The translations under genes and the position numbers were made by a program. A DNA stretch of 64,000 nt from Ciona savignyi (lineage: Eukaryota > Chordata > Ascidiacea > Phlebobranchia > Cionidae): contig CH002566.1 of assembly GCA_000149265.1 (NCBI GenBank), positions 326,414-390,413 on the forward strand, in the 5' to 3' direction. Below the pieces are notes generated by a model. That model was not told the DNA's origin, made no database searches, and saw nothing but the letters and a program-made list of their open reading frames with translations. Positions 1 through 12,700 of this stretch are shown in pieces. Within the stretch, counting starts at the first letter, position 1; each line of letters starts with the position of its first letter.

Positions 1-735
1 GTGGTTGGGTATTAGTAAGGTTAAACATTGTTGGATCGAAAGGATAGGATATTCATGTTTATCCCGTGAATGGGAAAACCAAGAGGGTTAACACATGGGC
101 AATCGTCAGATCACCTCGTGCCCACCGTCGGGTTACCGGAGCTATTTCAGTGTGTTGTATATGATAGACCCATTCCTTTAATTTGGTAGAACCCATTAAT
201 CCGCTGGGTTCAGGCAATGTCCGTTAAGTGCCTTGTCCAAGGACACCACCGATTAGCTAGCGACCAGTTTCGTAACTGCAACCCTTCGGCTGAAAGGCGA
301 TGCACTAAACCATCAGAGCAACCCGTCAGAAACTGGTCAATAGCTAGCTAGTTGTGTTCTAGCACAAGGATATTGGAAAATATCTCCGAACTAAGTGGAC
401 TGGTGTGTTATACCAAAATTAGAAAGAAACTTCTCAATGATACAAAACATGCTGCAAAAGCTCAGATAACCCAACAGTGGATGCGAGGTGATACGGAAAT
501 TGTCGTGGAATATTGCCCCTTGCATTTCCCATCGTTCAATATCTCCTTTTGTATAAAATATCTTAAAACCAAATTTGCAACCCTTGGGCTAAAACTTTCG
601 TGTTAAACGCAATGACAACCCTTACTTGCTGGGCTCCTTGGTTCAACAAAAAGTGAATTCAATCAGTACTTCGTCAGTCAGACCTTCCCATTTTGGTGAT
701 ATCCCTACTTTATTGATATCCCCCCCCCCCCCCAG
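1..735. other. 5' edge: intron sequence with a SINE
   Basis: Presumed intron of the coiled-coil gene, since the exon at 736 has an acceptor before it (a C-rich tract then AG). Apart from the SINE at 41-330 I see nothing coding. Confidence 0.6.
41..330 (-). mobile_element. tRNA-derived SINE, family 1
   Basis: In element orientation this family starts with a tRNA-like head: box A-like TTAGTCTAGCGGTTTAG and box B-like AGGTTCGAAACTGG. A conserved body follows (TGTGTCCTTGGGCAAGGCAC, GAACCCAGCGGATTAATGGG, ACACACTGCAATAGCTCCGG), and it ends CATGAATATCCTATCC with pentanucleotide repeats. This copy is nearly full-length and inverted. Confidence 0.85.
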
Positions 736-3700
736 GTTCTGATGAAGAGGTTGGGCTCAGCGGAGTGGGAGGCGATGGGAGAGCGGGAGCGGCAGAAGAA
801 GATCATGGATGTGAAGCGCCATGAGAGGAGGCTGAGACAGGAGGGGAAGACGGATGAGCTGAAGAGGTTGTTCAGAGCGCTCGCGATATCCGAGAACGGT
901 GGGTCTGCTTGTTTGTATAGACATTGCTTTGTGGTATATTCCGGCCGCTAGTCTGGCGGTTTGGCTTTAAGTATCCATATTTTGACGGCGTATTTCAATA
1001 AAAAATGGTAGCATTAGTCCGGCTGGTTGGTCTAGCGGTTTGGTGTGTTGCATTTCAGTCGAAAGGTTGCAGGTGCAAAACTGGTCCCTAACTAGTCGGT
1101 TGTGTCCTTGGGCAAGGCACTTTACGGACATTGCTTGAACCCAGCGGATTAATGCGTTTTACCAAATTGATATACAACACACTGCAATAGCTCCGGTAAC
1201 CTGTAAACAACTGGTTTATGCTATATTCCGGCCAGTTAGTCTAGCGGTTAAGTGCGTCGCCTTATAATCGAAAGGTTGCAGGTGTGAAACTAGTTGATAG
1301 CTAGTCGGTTGTGTCCTTGGGCAAGACACTTTACGAACATTGCCTGAACCAAGCGGATTAATAGATTCTACTAAATTGAAGGAATCTGTGTATCATATAC
1401 AACACATTGCAATAGCTCCGGTAAACCAATGGTGGTTTTCCCATTTTCAGGGATAAACATGAATATCCTATTCTATCTTATATTTATTTATGGTGTATTA
1501 TTTATGTTTTTTGACATGAATGGGAAAATGCAACAATAGTTAACACACATGTCAGATTACCTTGTGGTTATCATTGGGTAACCGGTGCTATTGTAGCCGA
1601 AATAGATTGCCGATGCGAAAACATGGAAAAATTATCACACAAACAATTGCTGGATCACCACGCGCCCACCTTTGAGAGTTATTACATTGTGGTGTATAAT
1701 TATTGATGTGTTCCTTTAGAACAAACCAATTCCAATGGGTTCATGGACAAAACCGACTAGCTGTGGCCAGTTTTAATCACACAACCTTTCACGTGAAAGC
1801 CCACGCAGCAACCTACCGAGCTAAAGGATAATTATCTTATAGGCTGACATAAAATACCATGGCATATTCACGATCAATTTTGACAAAAAAAAACAATCTT
1901 TTTCTTACAGACATTGAGAGATTATCCCAGGAAGACACACTCAAGTTGAGATTGGAAAGGAAGAAGAAGCTAAAGGAAGAGAGAGCAAAGCAAGGACTCG
2001 CAAATGATGATGAAACATTGGAGAGAGAACTAGACGCAGAGGAATCTCTGGATAAAGTGAAACGTAAAGTAAGCAAAAATGGCATTTTCTTCAAGCTGGA
2101 CATGTTTCAAGTTTAAATAATTCTTTTTAAGCTGGTCAACTTTAAAGTTTAAATGTTTTCTTTAGGGTTCTTCTTAAATACTGCTTTAGTGCAATGGTTC
2201 CCAACTAGGATACCCCAATGGCGTCATTCACCCAAAATTATACCATTAAAATAAAAAAAAATTTTAAACCCTTTTTTTATTATATCATTAAAATTAAAAC
2301 AAATTTATCTAGAATGTTCTCCTATTGATTGGAGAGTGACTACGAGAACGANNNNNNNNNNNNNNNNNNNNNNNNNNNNNNNNNNNNNNNNNNNNNNNNN
2401 NNNNNNNNNNNNNNNNNNNNNNNNNNNNNNNNNNNNNNNNNNNNNNNNNNNNNNNNNNNNNNNNNNNNNNNNNNNNNNNNNNNNNNNNNNNNNNNNNNNN
2501 NNNNNNNNNNNNNNNNNNNNNNNNNNNNNNNNNNNNNNNNNNNNNNNNNNNNNNNNNNNNNNNNNNNNNNNNNNNNNNNNNNNNNNNNNNNNNNNNNNNN
2601 NNNNNNNNNNNNNNNNNNNNNNNNNNNNNNNNNNNNNNNNNNNNNNNNNNNNNNNNNNNNNNNNNNNNNNNNNNNNNNNNNNNNNNNNNNNNNNNNNNNN
2701 NNNNNNNNNNNNNNNNNNNNNNNNNNCATCCAAGTAGGAAATCTACTGTGTCAATTACTGATGTAGTGATAACGCAATAATTTATTATATTTTTATTTTA
2801 ACAAGCTTCATTCGTTCTTTTTTATTTTTGGTATTTAAAAACCTACGACCATTTATTGTCCTTTTTTATTTGATATTTTATTCATATTTTTTCTTATATT
2901 TATTTTGCTCTCTTCTGCCTTTTGCCCTAATTAAGCATAATTTAGGGTATTGAGTTTACACAACATGAACAGTTTAAGTTTGTACAAAATAAAAATTTCT
3001 GAAATAAATAATAAACTTACCTTTCATTACAGCATTTGTAAATTGGTTTTAAGGCAAAAAACATAAATCAAGAATAATAATTTTCATCTTGACAGTAGTA
3101 TCAGAAAATGGAATGAGCAATTTCTAATATATTATTCTTAGCATTTTTCTTCTTTATACCATAAGTAAGGTGTTTTCTTAACAATCTTCTTTATTTTAGT
3201 CTTGAAGCTGGAAGATCAAAGCAGTCGGCACTAGCGAAGGAGAGGCTCTCGATGAGGAAGACCAAGAAGAGGAGGAAGGAAGCTCTCGCTGCTCTCACTG
3301 ATCCGGAGGTCATCCTAAAGAGGATTAACGAGATTATGGATGAGAAGAGGGAAGGTGAGTGGGATGTATTGAGAGTTGCGCAGCGGTCTGAAATTTTGCT
3401 TTTTTTATGATGTATAATTATTTGCATTTTTTATGGTTTTTTAATTAGCTGTGGGCATCTCTGATTAAAACAATAACAGGGTCTTGTATCAAAATATTAA
3501 CCTTAGTGAAAAAATGTAAATGCGTTATTTTTCCCTTTGCTTTAAAATGTTTCTAATATAACAGGAAATTACTTTTAAAATTTTTAAGCCATAACAGGGT
3601 AATGCATATAATATCTGCTTTAATCCCTTTCTGGTCAGTTCAATTGCACTAGATTCTCCAATTTCGATTATTTGTAATTATGATGTATGTGCCCCCCTCA

Positions 3701-6700
3701 CCTTTCCTAGGCACACCACCGAGCATACTGTATTACAGGCTAAATTTATTACTGCATACAATGTCTATTTTATTTCTATTTGTTCGATAAAACCCTCCCT
3801 CTAGGCGGATCGCTGGACATCCTGCTCAACGAAGTTGAACAGAAACATCTCGGCGAGCGGAACTCCCTGCTGCAGCTCCTCCTAGTGGTGGAAGATTTCG
3901 ACGAAGAATTAAAACAACGAACTGACGAGGTAAACTGAGTTTATCACTTTCCTATAAGTGTGTGTTTATAAATGCATCCGCCGAAAAGCTTTTTAGGTTA
4001 GTAATTCGTCTTTTATCTGAAAAGGTTGCATGATCAAACTACGGGGATAAAACATTAATAAACTATCCTATCCACTTAAATGACAATTTTTGTAGTTTTA
4101 GCAATAAATGGACATTTTGTTTGTAGGTATGTGTAGTTTCAGGCATATGAATGGCAGTTTCAGTTGTAAAATGGGTGTTACGCTCATTTACAGAAAAGTT
4201 CCCAATCTATTCCCAAACCTAACATATCTATGAATCTCATTCATTTTTTGTGCTCATTTAACCGTGGCATTGCCACCAATTTAGAAAGTCGTTGAAAGTC
4301 AATTCTTTTTCTGTGCTCCACTACTTGAAACTAGGTCGTTGACAACGTAGGGTAGGGCATTGCCACTGTTGAATCCTACATTGACCTTTTTCCGGAGAAT
4401 TTTGTAGTTTTACCAACAAATAGACATTATTGTTCGTAGACAAGTGTAGTTCCAGGCATATGAATGGCAGTTTCAGCTGTAAAATGAGCTTTTTTCCGGA
4501 GAATTTTTGTCCAATTTAATCCTCCTCATTCCTGCATCCTCCCTAGGAGCTCCGAGAAGAGCTTGAGAGGTTCATGGGGAGTCGTCGGAAGTGGAGAGAG
4601 TCGAGGATGATGTTGGCGATCAGCGAGAGCGGGGATGAGGCGCTCGATGCTGCGAAGAAGATCCGCCTCTCGACGTACGTCTCCAAGCAAAACAACCTCC
4701 TCATCAATGGGATGAAACTTCAACTTGAATGTGAGGGAGCAATTTTGAACATACGATGCAATTTTTTTATTTTTTTACTGGGGTGAATTTATTTATTAAT
4801 TTTATTTTTTTATTAATTTGTTTATTAATTTTATTTGATTATCAATTTTATTTTTTATTATCAATTTGTTTATTAATTTTATTTGATTATCAATTTTATT
4901 TTTTTATTATTAATTTGTTTATTAATTTTATTTGATTATCAAATTTATTTTTTACTGAGCCAATATTTTAATTCTTTTCATACAGAAATTTGTATAATAA
5001 TTTGTGAGGGTTTGCACAAAATTTTGATCTGTTTACTCTTCAATCTCATTTCTGTTCAATCTTAACTTGTACAAATTCCATTCCTATGAAATAGTAACTT
5101 TCCACACAAAACTTTTAAAAAGAAAATATTTTGCATGGATAAACTCACAGAAATGTTTAAATAAACTAGCAGGGCACCACAAATATCCAACCTCTTTGTC
5201 TGGTGGTTTTGTTCGTCGCCTTTCAATCGAAAGGTTGCAGGTGCGAAACTGGTCGCTTGCTAGTCGGTTGTGTCCTTGGGCAAGACACTTTACGGACATT
5301 GCCTTAACCCAGCGGATAAATGGGTTCTACCAAATTAAAGGAACGTGTCTATCATATACAACACACTGCAATAGCTCCGGTAACCCGACGATGGCGCGAG
5401 GTGATCTGACGATTGCCCGTGTGTTAACCTCCTTGGTTCTCCCATTCAAGGTGATAAACATGAATATCCTATCCTATCCCTATCCACAAAGTAAGGGTAA
5501 AAACCTAAACACAAGTCAAGTTTTTTAGGTTTGTGACTGAGTTCCTTTTATACAGAATTCTGGATATGATAACATTAATCATTCCACCAGGGATGTTTTA
5601 AATTTTTATTCCGTAAACGTCATGAACTTAAACCTGTCCACACGACGGAAAACATGTCAGACAAAATTCTAGGATAAACTTTCTGAAACTCAAATGTTTT
5701 TTTCTGCAGTAAATCGACGCGCACTATCGGGAGAGGTGGACAAGGCGTCATGGATGAGCGGTCAACTGGAACAGTGGATGACAGAGCTGCAGCACACACA
5801 AGACAATGAGACTGTAACCACCACCAACCTTACCTTTGATAAGGTAAAAATACTTCCAAGTTTTTTTTAAACCATTTAGCCAACTGTTTAGGTCAAGTAT
5901 ATTGATAAGTTATTGACCGAATGAGTTTTCAACAGTCACCCTAACCACTTTTTAGAGTTTAGTTTATTTTCAACCGGACCTTTAATAAAGATTTGCAAAA
6001 CGGGAAAAAATGAAAAAACAACAGTCGTTAGAACACGTCTAAAAACCTATAAATTATCAAATGTCAATTAAATTTTATACAGTTTTATCTTCTGGCAAGC
6101 TTATCAGGGGCTGCTTTAATAACTGACTTCGGTGATTCTGATCTTCTGCCCTTGCTGGGCCTTTTTAGAAAGAAGTTTTTTGTGCTGACCATTAGTTGGC
6201 ATTGAGCAATGTCTTAAACTTAAATTCAAGTCATAGTTTTGGATATATAACAAAAATTTATAAAAAAAGGTTTTGCTGAATATCCTTTTATTTTGTGTTT
6301 TATTATTAAAAACTTGTTCTGTAGAAAAGATTATGCTATTCAACAGGTATTATTGTAAAAAATACTTCTAAAATTTATTCAATATCTGTTGTATAAAATA
6401 GCTAAGTATTTATTAATCATTTTATGGTTATATATGTAATATTTAACAAATCTCTTTTTATTTTATTTTTCACAATGTTTTTTTTTGTGTGTATAAACTA
6501 CCTGAACTTTATACATAACAACTCTGTTTTAATTTTTTTCTCCACATTCTGTCCTTCAGACAAACGAAGTTCTCAACATGTTATCCGAGGACCAAGTTCG
6601 AGCACGAAGAGAGAGATGGAATGACAACCTCGTTAAAGTCCTCTTTGGTCTTCCTCTTCCTGGACAAAGTAAGATTTATGATGATGAGATAGGATTTGCA

Positions 6701-9700
6701 CTTTTATCCCTCTTGCTGGGACAACAGAATTCATTTAGTCCATCATATTCATGGTTCATTTATATCCTCGTGGGACTTTATCCATTAATATTACAAATCA
6801 CTCCATACCCACAGTGGAATTACTGGATTTATTATAGTATGTGGATGTATGGTTTATTTTTATTCTAATGGAAGGGTTGCCAGACTTTATATAGGTGTAT
6901 CGTAAGATGTTTCTGGATGTCAATGGTTGGTTCAGTTATGAGCAGATTTTGGCAAGATGTTTTTAATTAATCATGATGTTTTAATAAAATAAATAAAAAG
7001 TTTTATTATCAGAATTTTTTTACTTTGGCAGGTTTTTAGATTGTTGGGATTATCCCGAGGTAATTTTAGATCCTCTTCTTCCAAATCGGAAAGACTTAAC
7101 TTCTTCTACCATATACATTCGATAAGGAACATATTTCTTCATTCAGCGGAGACACGCCCAGCGTCCTCTGTGAGCTTGGAACAAGAGCAAAATGCAATAG
7201 AGGAGGAAGCTGCAGAGGAACTGAAGAAACTGGATGAGGAGCTGGAAGAGAAAAAGGAGACAATTGCGAGGAAAAGTTAGATTACTTCTTTCGTCCAAAT
7301 AAAGGAGAAAAACTTTTTTCTTCCAAATAAAATTTAATTCCAAATATCTCCTTCAATGGCTCGTTGGAATCAATACAGTCAAAGACACAAACACTTTGGT
7401 TATGTTTTTAAATTACTACTTAAACTTATAAAATGGACTATTGCAGTGTATTGCATCTTACAGAAAACCTTATTTTTTGTTTTATATACCAACTAAACTT
7501 TTAGGTTAATTCCAACATTTATTAGGTGCCCAAGGACACCATCGATTATCTTGATCTCATAACCTTTTGTCCCAGGCAAAATCCGTTAAGTGCCTTTTTC
7601 ATTGACTAAAGCGACCAGCTAGCATCCAGTTTCGTTCTCACAACCTTTCAAATGATAATCCAACATGTTACCGATAATCCAACCATCGTGACATGATTCC
7701 AAACACTTTAATTCCTCCAGAGAGAGAAGGGGAGGACATAGATGCTGATGCAGCATTCGCTCAACTTGAGAAGGATATATTGCAACAGAAAGAGGTTTGT
7801 GTGTTCAATACTTGAAATAACATGGGTATTGTACTAGTTTTGATTTCTTAAAATAATACTAGCTTTGATTACTAGTTAAAAACTAGTTTTGATTTCAGTT
7901 CAAAATTTTGATTTAGTTTCTTCTTGGTTTCCATGACGCAAATATGGAAGCGATCGGCTTAATTATTGTTAAAACAGGAAAAGGTGACATTTTTTTAATT
8001 AGACGATAGGATATTCATGTTTATCCTCGTGAATGGGAAAACCCAGGTGGTTAACACATGGGCAATCGTCAGATCACCTCGCTCCAAGCGTAGGGTTACC
8101 GGAGCCATTGCAGTGTGCTGCGTATTTTTCACAAGTTCCTTTTAATTTGGTAGAACCCATCAATCTGCTAGGTTCAGGCAATGTCCGTAAAGTGACTTGT
8201 CCAAGGACACAATCGACTAGCCAGAGTTTCAATGGGTGATATTTTGGTGGGATCAACCAAACTTTAAAAAATGCATTTTTAGTTCAGTCGATTGTTTTAT
8301 CACATGCTGTGTTGTTCCTACTAAAATCATATGTCTCTCTATTAGTATGACCTCTACAATTATATGTACATATAAATTTACAAATGACTGTTGTGTGTTA
8401 ATCAATGCAAGGTATTCCTGGAAACGGGATGAGAAATTCAAAATTAATCACCATGGATTGTGTTGAAAAGTAATTAAGTGAAATTTAATCACGCAACTTT
8501 TTAACTCTAGAGCCATAACGGCATAACTTTTTGTCACATAAATTTTACAAGTTACCTTAGCCAGGCTTTAAATTGCAAAACGACATAGAAATTGTGTGTT
8601 GATTTGGCACAAAACCTTTCAGCGTACTACAGAAAGGTGTGGCATTAATTCTACAGTTTCCTTGGCATGCTCTAACCGGCTACTTAAAGTGTCAACTATT
8701 TAATTTAACACCCCCTGACAGATATTAAATGGCAGGATTATGTTGTCACATTCATTACACCCCCTTTGACATGTTTCAAACGACTACTTCGAGTGTCAAC
8801 TATTTAATTTAACACCCCACAAACATTAAATGGCAGGATTATGTTGTCACATTAATATTACACCCCCCCCCCCTTTGACATGCTTTAAACGGCTACTTGG
8901 AGTGTCAACTATTTAATTTAACACCCCCTGACAGACATTAAATGGCAGAATTATGTTGTCACATTTATATTACACCCCCCCCCTTTGACATGCTCTAAAC
9001 GGCTACTTGGAGTGTCAACTATTTAATTTAACACCCCCTGACAGACATTAAATGGCAGGATTATGTTGTCACATTCATATTACACCCCCCCCACCTTTGA
9101 CAGGCTCTGAACAGAAACTTGGAGTGTCAACTATTTATGTTGTCACATTCATATTACACCCCCCCCCCAAACAGGCTCTGAACAGCTACTTGGAGTGTCA
9201 ACTATTTATGTTGTCACATTTATATTACTCCCCCCTCTTCAACAGGCTCTGAACAGCAACTTGGAGCAGCAGCGAGCAAAGATGATGGAGAGGATGCAAA
9301 GAGTCCGGCAACGAAGGGATGAGACAGAGTTCGAGGCTCACGCTGCAGCTGGGATGGTCCTCCTTGCGGAGCAGAGGATTAAAGCGAGGGAGAAAAGAGC
9401 AACTGATGAGTCAAACAGACAGAAAAATCTGGTACGAGTTGCATTGATGATTGTAGGATGGAATATTCATGTTTATACCTCAAAATCATGTATATATCTT
9501 TATACCTGTGAAATGTGTAAATGCAAGTGGTGTTGTAACTAGAGCAATTATCAGATAACATGGTGATTATGTACGAAATGTTCTCATACAGCATTAGTAA
9601 AATAAATTTTTAGTTTAACCCATTAAACCATGTAATGTCCGTTAAGTGCCTTGCCCAAGCACACAACAAACTATCTAGGTACTAGTTTTGATCCTACAAC

Positions 9701-12700
9701 CATTTGGATGCATGTCGACCGCCAATACGCAATCGAACTATCAGGCCGATCAAATAATTTGAATGCTTTTTTTATTCTGCAGATGGAAAAAATGCTTGCA
9801 GAAAGAAGAGAGCAAAGGAAGAAGGCAAAAGTAATCCAACAACCTGAGGCATCAGAGGTTAGAGTGTTTCCAGTTTTATTTTCTACCTTTGAAGGCACTT
9901 TATTTCATATCAATAAATTTCCATGGTCTGTGATTAGTGTCTAAACACATTGCATTATTCGTTTATCAATTTCATTTGTGATTTATATTCCCACTGTGTA
10001 TGTGACTTATTTTGTCACATCTGGAGAATCTTATTTAAGCTGGACTAATCTAAAAGTAACCCCAACATAATAAAGATTTTTGCAGGACTTTTTTATAACC
10101 TAAAAATGTGCTAGTAGAAACTACCTTAAATAATATTTTATTTAATAAAACTATAAACGAAACATAGGCATAGCACGTGTTTCTCAGCAACATATTTATG
10201 TTTTCCTCTGTGAATGGGAAAGGGGAAGTTATCACACTAGAAATCGTCAAATTATCTCATCCACCGTCAGTCCGACCGGTTAGTCTAGTGGTTTAATGCG
10301 ACGCCTTTCACCGGAAAGGTTGTAGGTTCGAACTGGTCGCTCGCTAGTCGGTTGTGTTTTTGGGCAAGCCACTTAATGAACATTGCATGAACCCAGCAGA
10401 TTAATGGGTTCTACTGAATTGAAGGAACATGTCTATCATATATATTACACACTGCAATAGCTTCAGTAACTCGACGGTGGGCACGAGGTGATCTGACGAT
10501 TGCCCGTGTGTTAACCCCCTTGGTTTTCCCATTCACAGGGATAAACATGAATTTCCTATCCTATTCTATCCAGGTAACTTGTGCTAATGTGGTGTGTTTT
10601 GTAAGTGCAAAAATTTCTTTCATTTTTAGTCATAATAATATTGTTCACTAATAATTGTTTTAACTGAAAGGTGATCCACTGACTTAACAAGGAATTCGCC
10701 TGTACTAATGCTGCCCATGCAAACCCTATTATGACACAATCACCTTCATTGTTATATCACAGACCAAGCCGCCACCTCCCCCAATCCAACCAATGAAACG
10801 CGAGAAAACAGTTATTGACATCCACATCAGTGAAAAGGAGAAAGATGACTTTTTCAAGGAACTCAATCGAAAATCGCAGAATTACATGGATGCATTTAAA
10901 AAACAACAGGAACTGAACAAACTGGAGGTTGGTTTGATATTCGTTTAAAACTCAGTTTATATTTTTAGAATAGTAAACTAAACATTATGTTGTGTAGTGC
11001 TATGTCCTAAAATCTGTACAAAAAAAATAAACCCTTTTAAGCCTTAGCATAATTTCTTTAAGCCCCAGCAAAACCCTTTTTAAGCCCCAGCAAAATTCGT
11101 TTTGAGCCCCATCAAAAACTCTTTTCAAACCCCAGCAAAACTCTTTTCAGGCCCCAGCAAAACCCTTTTCAAGCCCCAGAAAAAAAAACCTTTCAAGCTC
11201 CGACAAAACCTCATTTAAAACCCAACGAAATCTTTACAGGTTCAAAAGCAAATCGATGCCAGAAAGAAGAGGAAAGGAGCACAAGTTGTTGAATTGATGA
11301 ACCAACTAGATCGGCAGAAGACGATGTTCCATGAGAGGACCAGTCTCCAACTTACCCGGCAGAAGACAGAACTAAACAGGAAAATTGAAAGGATTAAAAC
11401 AGAAAAGACGATCAAGGGCGATCAGACAATGACCTCACAAGAAAAAAGGTTGGTATTTGTCTCGTTACCTCATTTATTTTTAGTTTTATTTTATTTTCTT
11501 TACTACAATAAAGAGGAGTAGTAGTTATGTAAAAAAGGAGGCGGGATAAAACGGAAAAACTACAGTACTTAAAACATGTCATTAAATACTTACAGTACAG
11601 CAGTGTAAAAAACATGTCCTTTAAACCTTCTATTAAACAAAATAGAAGGAAAAAAACACTGCAGTATCTTTGGAATCCTACTATGTTTTTACAGCAATGT
11701 AAAAAAACATGGCCAATAAACCCTACATTAAAAAATGATAAACACAGGGCGAAGTCCCCACACAAGCAACACAATGTCACCTAACAAACTTCAGTGTTAT
11801 GAGTATGCAATTCTTCAAACCTAGAGATAACTATAAGTAGCCTAACCCGTTGCAATGCTTTAATGCTTGCTACTTATTTAAAAAGTATAATAATACAAAA
11901 GTTTTGTTGCAGGTAAGACCTAACAAACTTCAGTGTCATGGCCCCCCTCCATTTTTTTCCAACCATAGAGCTAACTATGAGTGTCCTACCCATTGTTTTG
12001 TTTGTTAATCATTTTTAAGAGTGTAATATAAGTTTGGATGCAGGAAAGGCAGCAAGTTCTTGAAGCTGGCACAAGAGGCAAATGGGGAAGATGAAATGGA
12101 CGAATTCGCGAGGAATTTGCAAAAGAAACTCGAAAAAGAGGTGATTTTGGGAATCTGATAGGAATTTAGTACTGCGGAGAATTCTAAGTTAAAGTGCCTG
12201 TACTACTATATGGTACTGTGAGCAATTTAGCACGGTTGTATGGTCGATTAGGTTGATACGACCAATTGATCTGTATTTTACATAAAAACGGTCTTAGTAA
12301 TGAGCCCATCATGAATAACCCCAAGCTATTCGTTCTGACATACAAACGGTATTTTATATTATCTCACCTAATAGCTTGTTGGGTCAGTGAGTTGCCTTTT
12401 CAGCCAATATCAAAACTGAAAAAATACCTCAATCATACACAACATTCAGCTTTAGTAACTCGATGCTGGACCCAAGGTAATCTGACGATTGCCCGTGTAA
12501 TAACGCCCCTTGCGTTTTCCCAAACACAAGGATAAACATAAATATCCTTCCCTCCTATACTTAGTTTGGTTTATTTTTTGTTTCCACGATGAAAACATGA
12601 AGCAGGACTGTTGATATAAATTTGGAAAACGGGAAAAAAAGGCAAAACGACAGTCGCTAGAACAAGTCTTCAGAAAAAGCAATAAATTATTAAAATTCGG

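Noticed and set aside
5067..5528. 153-codon open frame
   Set aside because: Most of it is the family 1 SINE, and the frame has no splice or family support.
10271..10345. tRNA gene
   Set aside because: Box A- and B-like sequences are present, but the cloverleaf is incomplete and the same head recurs with a constant SINE body.
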